This document shows positions 8,532 through 18,525 of a stretch of DNA of 43,494 bases, in pieces. A program made the translations under genes and the position numbers. Under the pieces are notes generated by a model that saw only the letters and a list, made by a program, of their open reading frames with translations, had not been told where the DNA came from and did no database searches. The stretch is from Planctomycetaceae bacterium (GTDB lineage: Bacteria; Planctomycetota; Planctomycetia; Pirellulales; Pirellulaceae), in the NCBI GenBank assembly GCA_002723275.1, contig PBNZ01000031.1, forward strand, positions 130,673-174,166, given 5' to 3'. Every line of letters starts with the position of its first letter. Position 1 is the stretch's first letter.

Positions 8532-9761
8532 ATGAATAAGAGCCCAGGACGCGGATCACTCCTTGTTATCTTTCTGACCGTATTTGTCGATTTGCTCGGT
8601 TTTGGCATCGTTTTGCCGCTACTCCCGATCTATGCCGAGGAATTCTCAGTGGACGAGAGCGGCCTCCAGCTCGGTTTGTTAATGGCGAGCTTTTCGGCGA
8701 TGCAGTTCATTTTTGCCCCGATTTGGGGACGCATTTCGGACAGAATTGGTCGTCGGCCCGTGATCTTGATCGGTTTGCTCGGATCGACAGTCTTTTACGT
8801 GATCTTCGGCGTGGCCACGATGCAGAAGAGTCTGTGGCTCATGTTCCTGTCTCGGATTGGCGCCGGTGTGGCGGGAGCGACGATTTCCACTGCACAGGCC
8901 TATATCGCAGACACGACCAGCCTCGAAAAACGGTCTCGTGGGATGGCTCTGATCGGTATGGCATTTGGTCTCGGTTTCACATTTGGTCCGCTGTTGGGGT
9001 ATCTTGCCGTACCGACCGGTGTTGGGGATCCCGGTCCCATGCCCGGATATATTGCCGGAGCTCTTTCGTTCGTCGCATTTGTGCTCGCGATTTTTGCTTT
9101 GCCCGAGTCGCTCCATTCGGATAGTGAAACCGCAGCTCATCGACTCACTCTGCCTGCCCTGCGTGAAGCTTTGGCGGTTCCCTCAGTGAGAGCTATTTTG
9201 CTGTCGATCTTTGTTTGCGTCTTTTCCTTCGCCAATTTTGAGACGACGTTGGCGTTAATGATCAAAGGACGGGATTCCGTTTTTGCGTTTTCTTTTCGCG
9301 ACGTTTGTTTAACGTTCGCGTATATCGGTTTTGTGCTGGCAGTCGTTCAGGGGGGAGCTGTACGACAGTTGGCCGGACGCATTTCTGAGGGAGTGCTGGC
9401 GGGATTTGGAGCCGTTGCCGAAATCGTGGGATTTGGAACGTTAATGCTCGCTTCGCATTTTGAGTCTGTCGGGCTTTTGTGTCTTGCCTTGACGATTCTG
9501 GTGAGTGGTTTTGCATTCATCAATCCGTCGTTGAACTCATTGCTTTCGCGACGCAGTGACCCAAAGTGGCAGGGCGGAATTCTGGGGGTTGGGCAAAGCT
9601 TGAGTTCATTGGCACGCATCCTCGGAGCCGGAATCGGTATTCCGTTACTGAAGATTGATCCGTTGTTGCCATCCTTTGCCGCCATGATTTTGATGGCAAT
9701 CGGCCTGGTCTTCATTGTGCGAGGCGATCGCATGGGACGCGATTATCAAGTCTCAGCTTGA
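8532..9761 (+). CDS. MFS transporter (TetA/DHA1-like multidrug exporter)
   Basis: Inner-membrane secondary transporter of 409 residues with about 12 hydrophobic helices, the normal length for a DHA1 family exporter. The opening FVDLLGFGIVLPLLPIYAEEF is the TetA-like first helix. The loop 2-3 motif GRISDRIGRRPVILIG (motif A, GxLaDrxGrRpvl) is intact, and helix 5 carries a motif C-like GMAFGLGFTFGPLLGYL. The substrate cannot be predicted. The ATG directly follows a GCAGGA stretch with very short spacing. The last 16 bases overlap the convergent 5-oxoprolinase gene, leaving no room for a terminator between them. Confidence 0.92.
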   Translation: MNKSPGRGSLLVIFLTVFVDLLGFGIVLPLLPIYAEEFSVDESGLQLGLLMASFSAMQFIFAPIWGRISDRIGRRPVILIGLLGSTVFYVIFGVATMQKSLWLMFLSRIGAGVAGATISTAQAYIADTTSLEKRSRGMALIGMAFGLGFTFGPLLGYLAVPTGVGDPGPMPGYIAGALSFVAFVLAIFALPESLHSDSETAAHRLTLPALREALAVPSVRAILLSIFVCVFSFANFETTLALMIKGRDSVFAFSFRDVCLTFAYIGFVLAVVQGGAVRQLAGRISEGVLAGFGAVAEIVGFGTLMLASHFESVGLLCLALTILVSGFAFINPSLNSLLSRRSDPKWQGGILGVGQSLSSLARILGAGIGIPLLKIDPLLPSFAAMILMAIGLVFIVRGDRMGRDYQVSA

Positions 9762-12700
9762 CCAGGCCGACCAAAGCCGCCACCGCCGGGCGTTTCGATC
9801 ACCAGGCGATCGCCGGGCCGGACCGAGAATTGTGCCCGCCAAGGCAACTCTTGCCAACCGCCATTTTGATGGAGCCGATTTTGTCCCAGGGCGCCCGGCT
9901 GACCGCCCTGACAACCGTAGGGAGCATACGTGCTGCGCCGCTGTGAAAGAATGGAGACTTCCAGGTCGCTCAAGAATTCCAGTTCGCGAACGACTCCGTT
10001 GCCTCCCACATTTCGTCCTCGGCCGCCAGATTCTTGTCGAATCTCAAATCGTACCAGCCGGATGGGAAATTGTCGTTCGATCACTTCCGGATCGGTGAGA
10101 CGCGTGTTCGTCATGTGCGTATGCACCGCATCGGCTCCAGCTTGTTCGCGGGTCGCCCCGGCGCCGCCGCAGATTGTTTCGTAGTAACCGAACTGGTCGT
10201 TGCCGAACAGTAGATTGTTCATGGTGCCCTGGCTCGCCGCAGCCAACCCGAAGGCTCCGAGTAACACGTCAACAACTCGTTGTGATGTTTCAACATTGCC
10301 ACCCGCTACGGCTGCGCAATGGGCGGCATCCTTTCCGCGATGAGGATTCAAAATGCCGGGTTCGATGATCAATTCTACGGGCGACATGACTCCCTGATTC
10401 AATGGAATGTCTTCATTAATCAGGCAACGCAGGCAATACATGGTGGCGGCAGCGACAATAGCGCGATTCGCATTCAAGTTGTCGTCCGTTTGGGCTGCTG
10501 AGTCGCGAAAGTCGATCTTGGCTGTATCACCTTCGATGGAAATCCTGACGCGAATTACGGCGCCATTATCCAGGTGATCCTCAAACTCAAAGTCGCCGTC
10601 GTCTAATTGCTGCAAAGCTGATCGCACTTTCGTTTCCGCAGCCCTTTGGATGTGCTTCATGTAGGCTGCGACCACCGGCCAGGTATAACGCTCGATCAAT
10701 CCCTGTAAATCACCGACACCCTGTTGATTGGCCGCAACCTGAGCTCGAATATCCGCCAGATTGGCTGCGACATTCCGAGAAGGATACGGGGCAGTCTTCA
10801 GTCGCGACTTGAGTTCGTCAAAGCGTGATTCACCTCCATCAACCAACTTGAAGCTCTCTAGCAAAACACCTTCCTCGGCCAACGTGTGGGAGAAGGGAGG
10901 CATCGAGCCGGGAGTGATCCCGCCGATTTCCGCGTGATGGGCACGACTTGCTACGAGAAAACGCAGTTGTCCATCGTGATCGTCATGAATGGGGGTGATC
11001 ACCGTAACATCCGGTAGATGGGAACCGCCACGATAGGGATCATTCGTGATGATCACATCACCAGGAGCCAACTCAGGGTGATCCTCCAACACGCAACGTA
11101 CCGTTTCGCTCATCGCTCCCAGGTGGACCGGGATATGCGGAGCGTTAACGACTAGGTCTCCGTCGCTGGTGAAGATCGCACAACTGAAATCCAATCGCTC
11201 TTTGACATTCACGCTACTCGACGTGTTGCGGAGAGTGATGCCCATTTGTTCGGCGATTCCGGCAAAGTTGCGATTGAAGATCTCCAACAATACGGGGTCT
11301 GATTCGGTGGAGTGATGATCGTTTTTGCGGGTTGCCTGATCCGTGAATAGCAGCTCGCCACCGGAAAGCACATCGGCTGTCCAATCGGGATCAATGATTG
11401 TGGTTGAAACGTGTTCCACGATCATAGCAGGGCCTTCGATACGGTCGCCTGGCTGCAGTTCGTCGCGATGGAAAATGCCGCTCTCGATCCAGGAGCCGTT
11501 CAGGTACATCGAGCGATGTTGCTGAGAGGCTCGTACTTGAGGAGATTGTGCCTTTGAATCGGGTAGGGTCAGTGTCGAACGACCAACCGATTCCACTCGC
11601 GCCGCGACGATTTCCAAAGGGCGGTCGGCGTGGACGTATCCGTATCGAACACGGTGTAAATCGGTGAAAGCTCGTTCGAAATTTCCGTCGTCCGGTTGCG
11701 AGATCGTCAACGCAGCATCGGTTCCCAAGTAGCGGAGGTCAAGCGAGCGTGTGGATGCGATGCTCGCCGCATCGAGACCTTCCCTGATGATTTCTTGATG
11801 GGTTTGTGTTTCTAATTCCTCAAATATCTTTGTGAGATCATCGGTGTCATTTGCGTCTAACGGCTGATAGATGCCGCGAGCTGCGTGGCGTGTCAGGTCA
11901 GCATGCCCGACACCAAGGGCACTCAGGATTCCTCCGTCCGGATGATTGACGATCGTGGTAATGCCCAGCTCACGCGCCACAGCACAGGCATGCTGAGGAG
12001 CTGCTCCTCCAAACGAAACGAGAATGTAGTCGCGCGGGTCGTATCCTTTGGCAATCGAGATCGAACGTATTGCTTGAGCCATATTGGCATTAGCGACTCG
12101 TAAGAAACCCTCTGCAAGCTCTTCCGTACTCATGCCATCTGAGGGTTGGCGTTCGATCTTTTTCGTGAGCTCATTCAGCTGACGACTGACGGATTCCGGA
12201 TCGAGCGGGAAGGGGAATTGTTCGGTTGGAATCTTGCCCAAGTGCAGGTTCATGTCGGTGATTGTGAGAGGCCCACCTTTGCCATAGCAGGCCGGCCCCG
12301 GATCAGCACCAGCACTGGCCGGTCCGACGGCGAGCTTCACGCCATCGAAGCCACAGATGGAACCTCCGCCAGCCGCGACCGTTTCGATGGCCAGCATGGG
12401 AGTCACGATTCGGACTCCCGCCTTTTCCGTTTCGTATTCGCGTTCGAAACAGCCGTCGTAACGCGCAACATCCGTGCTGGTGCCGCCCATGTCGAAACCG
12501 ATGGCTCGCCGATAACCAACCGCCTCAGCAACTCTCGCAAAACCGACCACGCCTCCTGCTGGTCCTGATAAGATGCTGTCCTTGCCTTCGAAAGCGTCGA
12601 CTCCAATCAGGCCACCACTGGAGGTCATGATTTGTAAGCGATGAGAATCGCTCTCGGAATCTGCAATCCGAGACAGATAGGATTTGAGCACGCTATTCAG

Positions 12701-13555
12701 GTATGCGTTAACAACCGTCGTGTCTCCGCGCGAGACGAGTTTGATCAGGGGAGCCACTCGGTTCGAAACGCTGATTTCAGAAAAACCTACCTCAACGGCC
12801 AGTTCTGCCAGTTGATCTTCATGGCTCCCATTCGCGTAGGCATTGAGCAGGCAAATGGCCAGTGACTCAATCCCTTTATCCCGTAACGCAACGAAGCTCG
12901 ATCGCCATTGTTCAACATTCAACGCGCTGAGAATTTCTCCCGTCGGAGCAACTCGTTCGTCGATCTCAAGGGCTGTTGTAAAGAGAGGAGTGGGCTTGCG
13001 AATGTTGAGGTCGAATAATTGTGGCCTCGCTTGATAGCCGATCCTTAGGATATCTCCAAAGCCTCGAGTGGTAACGAAGGCAGTTGGTTTGCCGCTTCGT
13101 GTCAGCAACGCGTTTGTGCCACGTGTGGTTCCTAATCGTATACGAAGTGGTGGTAGTGCAGCTTTGAGTGGTTTTTGAAGAAGATATTGAATCGCGACCT
13201 GAGGTGCTTCCAGATCGCAATGCAGTTCGTAGTGATCGCCGTGCTGCGGTTCGCGATCCAAGGGCGTTGCGAATTGAAAACTGCCCCGGGTCGCATCGAA
13301 CTGCTCGACTTTCGCACCTGTTTGACGGTTGCCTTGAGCGTCGATTAAATCGAAGTGCCAGTCTATCCAGAAATCGACGGGGTCACCGCGACGCAATAGA
13401 TCCGTGACCTCGGTGGCAGAGCCTTCGCCAACCGTACCCTTAATCACGCCGGAACTGAGCGTTTTATGTCGCAAGAGTTGACCGTCGGGAGCCTGCGCGA
13501 TGCAATCGGTGAAGGTACCGCCGACGTCGATCCAGAATTCCCAACGTTTTTCCAA
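9746..13555 (-). CDS. 5-oxoprolinase / hydantoinase HyuA-HyuB fusion
   Basis: A single 1269-residue chain carrying both halves of an ATP-dependent oxoprolinase or N-methylhydantoinase. The N-terminal half has the hydantoinase A phosphate-binding signature [14 protein letters not shown] and, further on, [17 protein letters not shown] and [18 protein letters not shown]. The second half starts near residue 735 with the hydantoinase B start [20 protein letters not shown], then [19 protein letters not shown] and GGGGFGRP at the very end. The order and length resemble eukaryotic 5-oxoprolinase (OPLAH, about 1290 residues), which cleaves 5-oxoproline to glutamate. The start is TTG, and no ATG or GTG is available before the phosphate motif. 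The stop of the PQQ-propeller gene is 7 nt upstream, so they are probably co-transcribed. Confidence 0.92.
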   Translation of the reverse strand: MEKRWEFWIDVGGTFTDCIAQAPDGQLLRHKTLSSGVIKGTVGEGSATEVTDLLRRGDPVDFWIDWHFDLIDAQGNRQTGAKVEQFDATRGSFQFATPLDREPQHGDHYELHCDLEAPQVAIQYLLQKPLKAALPPLRIRLGTTRGTNALLTRSGKPTAFVTTRGFGDILRIGYQARPQLFDLNIRKPTPLFTTALEIDERVAPTGEILSALNVEQWRSSFVALRDKGIESLAICLLNAYANGSHEDQLAELAVEVGFSEISVSNRVAPLIKLVSRGDTTVVNAYLNSVLKSYLSRIADSESDSHRLQIMTSSGGLIGVDAFEGKDSILSGPAGGVVGFARVAEAVGYRRAIGFDMGGTSTDVARYDGCFEREYETEKAGVRIVTPMLAIETVAAGGGSICGFDGVKLAVGPASAGADPGPACYGKGGPLTITDMNLHLGKIPTEQFPFPLDPESVSRQLNELTKKIERQPSDGMSTEELAEGFLRVANANMAQAIRSISIAKGYDPRDYILVSFGGAAPQHACAVARELGITTIVNHPDGGILSALGVGHADLTRHAARGIYQPLDANDTDDLTKIFEELETQTHQEIIREGLDAASIASTRSLDLRYLGTDAALTISQPDDGNFERAFTDLHRVRYGYVHADRPLEIVAARVESVGRSTLTLPDSKAQSPQVRASQQHRSMYLNGSWIESGIFHRDELQPGDRIEGPAMIVEHVSTTIIDPDWTADVLSGGELLFTDQATRKNDHHSTESDPVLLEIFNRNFAGIAEQMGITLRNTSSSVNVKERLDFSCAIFTSDGDLVVNAPHIPVHLGAMSETVRCVLEDHPELAPGDVIITNDPYRGGSHLPDVTVITPIHDDHDGQLRFLVASRAHHAEIGGITPGSMPPFSHTLAEEGVLLESFKLVDGGESRFDELKSRLKTAPYPSRNVAANLADIRAQVAANQQGVGDLQGLIERYTWPVVAAYMKHIQRAAETKVRSALQQLDDGDFEFEDHLDNGAVIRVRISIEGDTAKIDFRDSAAQTDDNLNANRAIVAAATMYCLRCLINEDIPLNQGVMSPVELIIEPGILNPHRGKDAAHCAAVAGGNVETSQRVVDVLLGAFGLAAASQGTMNNLLFGNDQFGYYETICGGAGATREQAGADAVHTHMTNTRLTDPEVIERQFPIRLVRFEIRQESGGRGRNVGGNGVVRELEFLSDLEVSILSQRRSTYAPYGCQGGQPGALGQNRLHQNGGWQELPWRAQFSVRPGDRLVIETPGGGGFGRPGQAET

Positions 13556-13562
13556 CGAATTA

Positions 13563-14825
13563 CTACTTTCCGCCGATTGAGACCAAGTGAGAATAGGTGC
13601 GCAAGTAAAGCCGATGATCAGCCACGGCCGGAGTGCTGCGACTTCCTTCGCCCAGTGGGTTTTTGCCTAAGAGCTTGAACTCGTCGGCTGCGGCCAGCAC
13701 CACTACAACGCCATCTTCATCAATGCAGTAGAGGTGGTCACCCGCAATAATGGGAGATCCCGAATAGTTGCCGCCCACTCGTTGTTGCCAGATCTGTTCG
13801 CCCGTTTCAGTTCGGACACAGGTGACGATACCCTTATCGGACCACAAGAAGAGCAGTCCGTCTTTCGCGACAGGGCAGGGGACGTAGGGAGCCTGTCTCT
13901 TGATTTCGTAGGCGAGTTCTGGGCGGGGCTCAGGTTGGACAGCGACCACGTAGTTTCCGCCTCCCCCCGAACCGGTTGTTCCAAAGATGAGACCGTCAAC
14001 GATGATCGGTGAACTGACCGTTCGCTTGTCGAAGACTTCGATGGCCCAATTCTCTTCACCTGATTGAGGATCCAGACTAAACATACCGTGAGCCGTACTC
14101 ATGCAGATTAGTTCAGGGTCGCCTGTCGGTGGAGTGTAAATGCACGGAACTGCATACGAAACAACTTCACTTAAACGCTCCGTTTGCCAACGAATCTCTC
14201 CGCTCTTGCGATCCACTGCGACGATGGAGCTGCTTGGGATTCTCGGGCCGTTTCGATCAGGCTTTCTTTGTTGCAGGCAGAGAATCACCAGGTCTTTGAA
14301 TACGATTGGTGAAGTCCCAAATCCGTGGCTGCTGGCAAACGGTCCGAGATCGTGTTCCCACTGGATCTCACCTGTGTGGTCGAAAGCGATGAAGCTGGTT
14401 TTTTCGGGAGTCGACCAGGCAACATAGACCTGATCGGCGTCGACGGCTGGTGTGGCCGATGCAAAGGTGTTGCGCGCGTGAATTTTGTGCGAGTCGGAAG
14501 TGAACTCACGTCTCCATCGTTCCTCGCCGGTTTCTGTTCCCAGGCAAATAACGTAACGGGTTGCGGTTTCCCGGCTCGCACTCAGCAAGAACACTTGATC
14601 ATCCCAGATAACGGGACACGAATGGCCTTCCCCAGGTAATTCGACTCGCCAATTGTAATCGGCCTCTGTCCACTCGGTCGGGAGTTCCGTGGTTGCCGCG
14701 ACACCTGAACCATTGGGACCCCGGAACCGTGTCCAGTCATTTGCATTGAGTGGCTGCAAAATTACAACGGTCCCGACCAGGAACAGGGCGGTTGTCCAGA
14801 TAATTCTTTGCGAGGACATTTCCAT
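13563..14825 (-). CDS. Secreted PQQ-like beta-propeller protein
   Basis: Probably an exported eight-bladed-type propeller of 420 residues. An N-terminal hydrophobic signal segment (IIWTTALFLVGTVVILQPLNA) is followed by the planctomycete-typical NDWTRFRGPNGSGVA opening. Repeated blades then carry Trp and Gly, such as TGEERWRREF, SGEIRWQTERL, SGEENWAIEV and TGEQIWQQRVGG. These blades match PQQ-binding-like or BamB-like repeats. No residues specific for PQQ dehydrogenase catalysis were identified, so a structural or binding role is as likely as an enzymatic one. An in-frame TTG 15 codons upstream (14870) exists, but the ATG fits the signal peptide better. It is the first gene of an apparent operon with the oxoprolinase; why the two are paired is not evident. 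Confidence 0.87.
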   Translation of the reverse strand: MEMSSQRIIWTTALFLVGTVVILQPLNANDWTRFRGPNGSGVAATTELPTEWTEADYNWRVELPGEGHSCPVIWDDQVFLLSASRETATRYVICLGTETGEERWRREFTSDSHKIHARNTFASATPAVDADQVYVAWSTPEKTSFIAFDHTGEIQWEHDLGPFASSHGFGTSPIVFKDLVILCLQQRKPDRNGPRIPSSSIVAVDRKSGEIRWQTERLSEVVSYAVPCIYTPPTGDPELICMSTAHGMFSLDPQSGEENWAIEVFDKRTVSSPIIVDGLIFGTTGSGGGGNYVVAVQPEPRPELAYEIKRQAPYVPCPVAKDGLLFLWSDKGIVTCVRTETGEQIWQQRVGGNYSGSPIIAGDHLYCIDEDGVVVVLAAADEFKLLGKNPLGEGSRSTPAVADHRLYLRTYSHLVSIGGK

Positions 14826-15133
14826 GGTCGACTCAAAATCCAGGGAGGCAAAAGGGTGCTCGTGGTGCAACGCCTAAACAATACTGGACCCATGCACTCA
14901 AGAGAAGTCCCGGCATCTCATCAGAGTGGGCCTGTCAAGCTAAGAGAACACCGTTGTCGGTCGGTGTGGAGCCAGAAATCCGGCTTCACGAAACCCGATT
15001 CCAAGACCGGATTCTTGAGAGCGAGCTTGTGAGCCCCTCGAATGATGAGCGGGACGGATGCGAGATCACTTCGGCTTTGTCCTCAGGAGGAGGTATCGTA
15101 GGTGCGGCACTGACAGCACCATTCTCATGTCGG
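14826..15133. other. Intergenic region between PQQ gene and response regulator
   Basis: About 308 bases with no supported gene. It must contain the promoter of the leftward PQQ/oxoprolinase operon and the end of the two-component transcript. A 7-bp inverted repeat AATCCGG (14977-14983) and CCGGATT (15007-15013) is separated by 23 nt. It lacks a T-tract, so I do not call it a terminator. Confidence 0.4.
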
Positions 15134-16495
15134 TCAGGCGGCTTTAGCGACGGAGTCAGCCTGATTGATCTTGTTGTAGAGTGTCTTGAGGCTGACACCA
15201 AGTTCTTCCGCTGCCTTGGGCTTACTGCCGTCATGTCGTTCGATTGCAGTGTAGATTGCCTGCATCTCCATCTCTCGCAAAGTCATCGGCCCATTCATCT
15301 TGACGATTGTTCCGGGAGAACGAAGCTGTCGTGCATCGAATCGTTGCGGTAGATGTTCGGGCAGGATCGGAGGCGCATCGCACAGGATCGTGGCATATTC
15401 GATGACATTGGCAAGTTCTCGCACGTTACCGGGCCAGACGTGGGCCTGGAGCAACTCAAGTGCCTCTGGAGAGATGGACTTTTCCTTGGATGCCGCAGGA
15501 AAGCGGAGTCGGCCAAGCAGGTGGCGACTTAATTCCTGGATGTCTTCGATTCGTTCACGCAGCGGGGGAATGTTGATTTCGAACGTGTTAATGCGGAACA
15601 TCAGATCTTCTCGGAACTGATCTTCATGAACCATTTCTTCGAGCGGTTTGTGAGTAGCACAGATGATGCGGACATCGACGGTGAACGATTCATTGTCACC
15701 AACGCGTCTCACTTCTCCGCTTTCCAGGACGCGAAGCAATTTTGACTGCATCGACATGGGAAGCTCACCAATTTCATCGAGAAATAAGGTACCGCCATCC
15801 GCCACTTCAAAGAGACCGACTCGCTGTTCATCAGCACCTGTAAAGGCTCCCTTGCGATGTCCGAAAAGCTCGCTCTCAATGAGGCTTTCGGGCAGGGCCC
15901 CGCAGTTGATGGCAACGTACGGCATATCGGCTCGGAGACTTTGATCATGAACGGCACGTGCGACCAGCTCCTTGCCGGTACCTGTCTCCCCAAGAACCAA
16001 CACGGTTGAGTTTGTGGGGGCCACCTTGCCAATTAACTTTTTGACATGTTGGATTCCCTGGCTTTCGCCGACCAAGTTTGACTTGCCCTCGATCTGTTCT
16101 AGTTGTCGTTTGAGTGCGCGGTACTTGTTCGTCAGTTCTCGTTTTTCGGCAACACGTTGCAGAAGACGATCGAGATCAGCGAGTTTGCACGGCTTGGTAA
16201 TGTAGTCGAACACGCCGTGTCGTAATGCCTCAACTGCCGTTTCCAGTGACGACTTACCGGTCATCACGATGGCGTCTGTATCTGGGGACATTTCCTTCGC
16301 CTTGCCAATGACTTCGAGACCTGTCATGCCGGGCATGTCCAGGTCCACAAGCAAGCAGTCAAAGGAATTCATCTCCAACGCAGCGACCGCCGTCAGCCCA
16401 TCAGGGCAAACGGTAACTTCATAGCCCATGCGTTGAAGTTCGCGACCGAGCAGTTGCTGCAACGACTTTTCGTCATCGGCAAATAATAACTTCAA
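15134..16495 (-). CDS. NtrC-family sigma-54-dependent response regulator
   Basis: Cytoplasmic transcription activator of 453 residues with the classical three domains. The receiver carries the acidic pair DD at 7-8, phosphoacceptor Asp51 in LLVDLDMPG, and Lys101 in ITKPCK. The AAA+ domain has Walker A GETGTGKE at 169-176, an intact sigma-54-contacting GAFTGA at 216-221 and Walker B TLFLDE at 236-241. A Fis-type helix-turn-helix near the C-terminus reads [19 protein letters not shown]. All activity motifs are intact, so the cell should have RpoN. The start is a TTG 7 nt after the kinase stop, preceded by AAGAAG. Target promoters are unknown; I found no clear -24/-12 element in the window. Confidence 0.95.
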   Translation of the reverse strand: MKLLFADDEKSLQQLLGRELQRMGYEVTVCPDGLTAVAALEMNSFDCLLVDLDMPGMTGLEVIGKAKEMSPDTDAIVMTGKSSLETAVEALRHGVFDYITKPCKLADLDRLLQRVAEKRELTNKYRALKRQLEQIEGKSNLVGESQGIQHVKKLIGKVAPTNSTVLVLGETGTGKELVARAVHDQSLRADMPYVAINCGALPESLIESELFGHRKGAFTGADEQRVGLFEVADGGTLFLDEIGELPMSMQSKLLRVLESGEVRRVGDNESFTVDVRIICATHKPLEEMVHEDQFREDLMFRINTFEINIPPLRERIEDIQELSRHLLGRLRFPAASKEKSISPEALELLQAHVWPGNVRELANVIEYATILCDAPPILPEHLPQRFDARQLRSPGTIVKMNGPMTLREMEMQAIYTAIERHDGSKPKAAEELGVSLKTLYNKINQADSVAKAA

Positions 16496-16502
16496 TGACT
16501 TC

Positions 16503-18161
16503 TTATGCGGCGTGGTGGCGATGATTATTCTCCTTCTTTATCATGTCGTCCAAGGGTAGCCTTACGGTTACGCTGGAGCCTTTTCCCGGACCGTCACTGA
16601 AGACATCGATGTGTCCCCCGTGTTCGTCCACGATCCGGTAGGTAATCGACATACCTAATCCCGTTCCGTGTGCGTCTTTTCCGCTTGTGAAGAACGGTTC
16701 GAAAAGATGCTTTTTGACCTCGTCCGTCATTCCACAACCGTTATCCGTCACGATTAATTGGGCCATGTCCTCTTGCTTGACTAAGGAAACGGATACGACT
16801 CCGTTCGTCTCAAGACTGTCCAGTCCATTGGTGATCAGGTTTAATACAACTTGTTTCATCTCTTGAGGATTGATTTCGACCATGACGGAGGCTGGGGCGT
16901 GGAAAACGATTTCCTTTTGCTTGTAGGAACCGACGTGCCTGACCATGTCGATCACGCCTTGCACTAACTCGCGAAGATCAGCTTCCTGACGTTCAACGTG
17001 GCCTAGTCGAGAGAAGTCCAATAGACGTTCCGTGATTTCCTTGCAACGAAATGCCTCCTCTTGGATCATCTTCAAATACTCACGGATGACCTCAACCTCT
17101 TCCGTCGATTGCGACTCCTGAGAGAGTGTGTCTTGACTTCTGAGTACATCCTGGATGCGATCGACTAAAGAGTCGGCGCAAAAGGCAATCGAGGCTAATG
17201 GATTGTTGATCTCATGAGCAACGCCCGCGGCCAGGAAGCCAACACTTGCAAGCTGTTCCCCACGAACCACTTCTCGGGTTCGTTCCTGGACCTGAGCATC
17301 GAGATCATTTTTGATCTGCTGAAACCGCTCAGTCATGTCGTTCATCGCCTGAGCTAATTCATCCATTTCGTCACCGGAATCTAGTCGGATACGGTGGTTG
17401 AAGTCACCACTGGCAACATGTCGAGAGCCCTCGATGAGAGTTCGTAGTGGACACAGCACCCATTGGTAGAAGAGACGAGCCATGATCAACAGCAGCAAGA
17501 GCGCAGTAATCCCGGTCAGATAGGTGAGGACCATCCAAGTTCGGTACTGAAACTTGACGGCACCTTGCAGGTCGTTCATCTGTTTTTGCAGAAAGCTGGG
17601 TAACTGGTCTGCGTTCATCTGCAAATCGGCAACCGATGTTTCCAGGAGAGCCATGCTCGCGCTATCTTCAAAGGGCCACTGATCCTGGACTTTGAGCTGT
17701 TGAATGGTCGCCAATCGAGTTTTCATGCGACCCACGATTTCTAGCTCCCGACCAATCCCGCCGATCACACCCCCTGAATTCTCGAGCAGCGTTGTTTCAT
17801 ATTCTCGTAAGGTATTTTCACATGAGCTGAGATGTCTGTCGAAGTCAAACGCAACCCAATGGTTCATCGAGATTCCGAATTCTCGTCCAGGTGTCGCCGA
17901 GGGAACTTCTCGTCGAGAAGGAACCGTGGCATTCATTGCGCTCACATCGCGAGCCAATCGCAAGGCAATAGGAAGTTCCGAAGCACGTTGGCTGACGCTG
18001 CGGGCTAAGCTACGAAAGGAATACACCCCACTCAGACCGCTTGAGGCCAAAATCGCGACCGCGATCAGCACTAGCACGATGCCGATCGTCAGCTTTTTTC
18101 GAATTGGCCAGTCAGTCAGCACCTCAGTAACCTCCGTGTTACCTTCAGTCGAGCAGCTCAT
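16503..18161 (-). CDS. Membrane sensor histidine kinase paired with the NtrC-type regulator
   Basis: Inner-membrane kinase. With the start chosen it has 552 residues: TM1 about 23-50, a sensor region of about 160 residues with no recognised fold, TM2 about 209-230, and HAMP after it (ending in a DEMDELAQAMNDM-type helix). HisKA contains the phospho-His in AAGVAHEINNPLAS (about residue 316). The HATPase has N-box VVLNLITNGLDSL, G1 VTDNGCGMT and G2 HGTGLGMSIT. The frame stays open upstream to 18377, but the extra 72 residues have no membrane or domain character, so Met at 18161 is preferred. No start here has a strong ribosome site. It precedes its regulator by 7 nt, and the pair is divergent from the tail-specific protease gene, a possible target. 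Confidence 0.92.
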   Translation of the reverse strand: MSCSTEGNTEVTEVLTDWPIRKKLTIGIVLVLIAVAILASSGLSGVYSFRSLARSVSQRASELPIALRLARDVSAMNATVPSRREVPSATPGREFGISMNHWVAFDFDRHLSSCENTLREYETTLLENSGGVIGGIGRELEIVGRMKTRLATIQQLKVQDQWPFEDSASMALLETSVADLQMNADQLPSFLQKQMNDLQGAVKFQYRTWMVLTYLTGITALLLLLIMARLFYQWVLCPLRTLIEGSRHVASGDFNHRIRLDSGDEMDELAQAMNDMTERFQQIKNDLDAQVQERTREVVRGEQLASVGFLAAGVAHEINNPLASIAFCADSLVDRIQDVLRSQDTLSQESQSTEEVEVIREYLKMIQEEAFRCKEITERLLDFSRLGHVERQEADLRELVQGVIDMVRHVGSYKQKEIVFHAPASVMVEINPQEMKQVVLNLITNGLDSLETNGVVSVSLVKQEDMAQLIVTDNGCGMTDEVKKHLFEPFFTSGKDAHGTGLGMSITYRIVDEHGGHIDVFSDGPGKGSSVTVRLPLDDMIKKENNHRHHAA

Positions 18162-18525
18162 ATTTATGGAGTCTGACGAGTTCAACGCAGATGCCTCTGC
18201 GTCCCTTGTTCGTCGCTCGTATTGAAAGGGCCGCGGAGTGTAGCAATGGAAACGTCCGGGACGCAAGATTTGAATTTGAATGAAATCCATAGTCACCCGA
18301 TATCTCTTGCGTGCGTTCGTTTCCGGTGGCCCGAATTGCTTTCCCTGAAAGCACTTCAAGCATTGCTGCGACTTCAAGAATGAACATCTGAAGGTGCTGA
18401 ACGTACGGGATTTGGCTCACCGGTCGGTCTTGTTTGTTTGGTAGCCGGGGGCTACTATGAAGTAAGTCTTTTTAGATTGGTGAGTTGCGTAAAATTTAAA
18501 CCTGATCACCGCAAGGATATTCGGA
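18162..18525. other. Divergent intergenic region between kinase and protease genes
   Basis: About 364 bases holding promoters for the leftward two-component operon and the rightward protease. No gene is supported. It contains the short palindrome listed separately and an AT-rich TAAAAT at 18490-18495 that could be a -10 element for the protease. No matching -35 was found. Confidence 0.4.
18441..18455. promoter_or_regulatory. Perfect 6-bp inverted repeat, possible operator
   Basis: GTAGCC-GGG-GGCTAC lies about 70 bases before the start of the protease gene, in the region shared with the divergent kinase operon. It lacks a following T-tract, so it reads more like a protein-binding site or a small mRNA hairpin than a terminator. 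Confidence 0.35.

Noticed and set aside
14954-15352. 132-codon + frame between the PQQ and response regulator genes
   Set aside because: Its second half is antisense to the Fis domain of the regulator, and it has no family features.
17704-18225. 173-codon + frame inside the kinase gene
   Set aside because: Antisense to a clear histidine kinase, with no recognisable motif.
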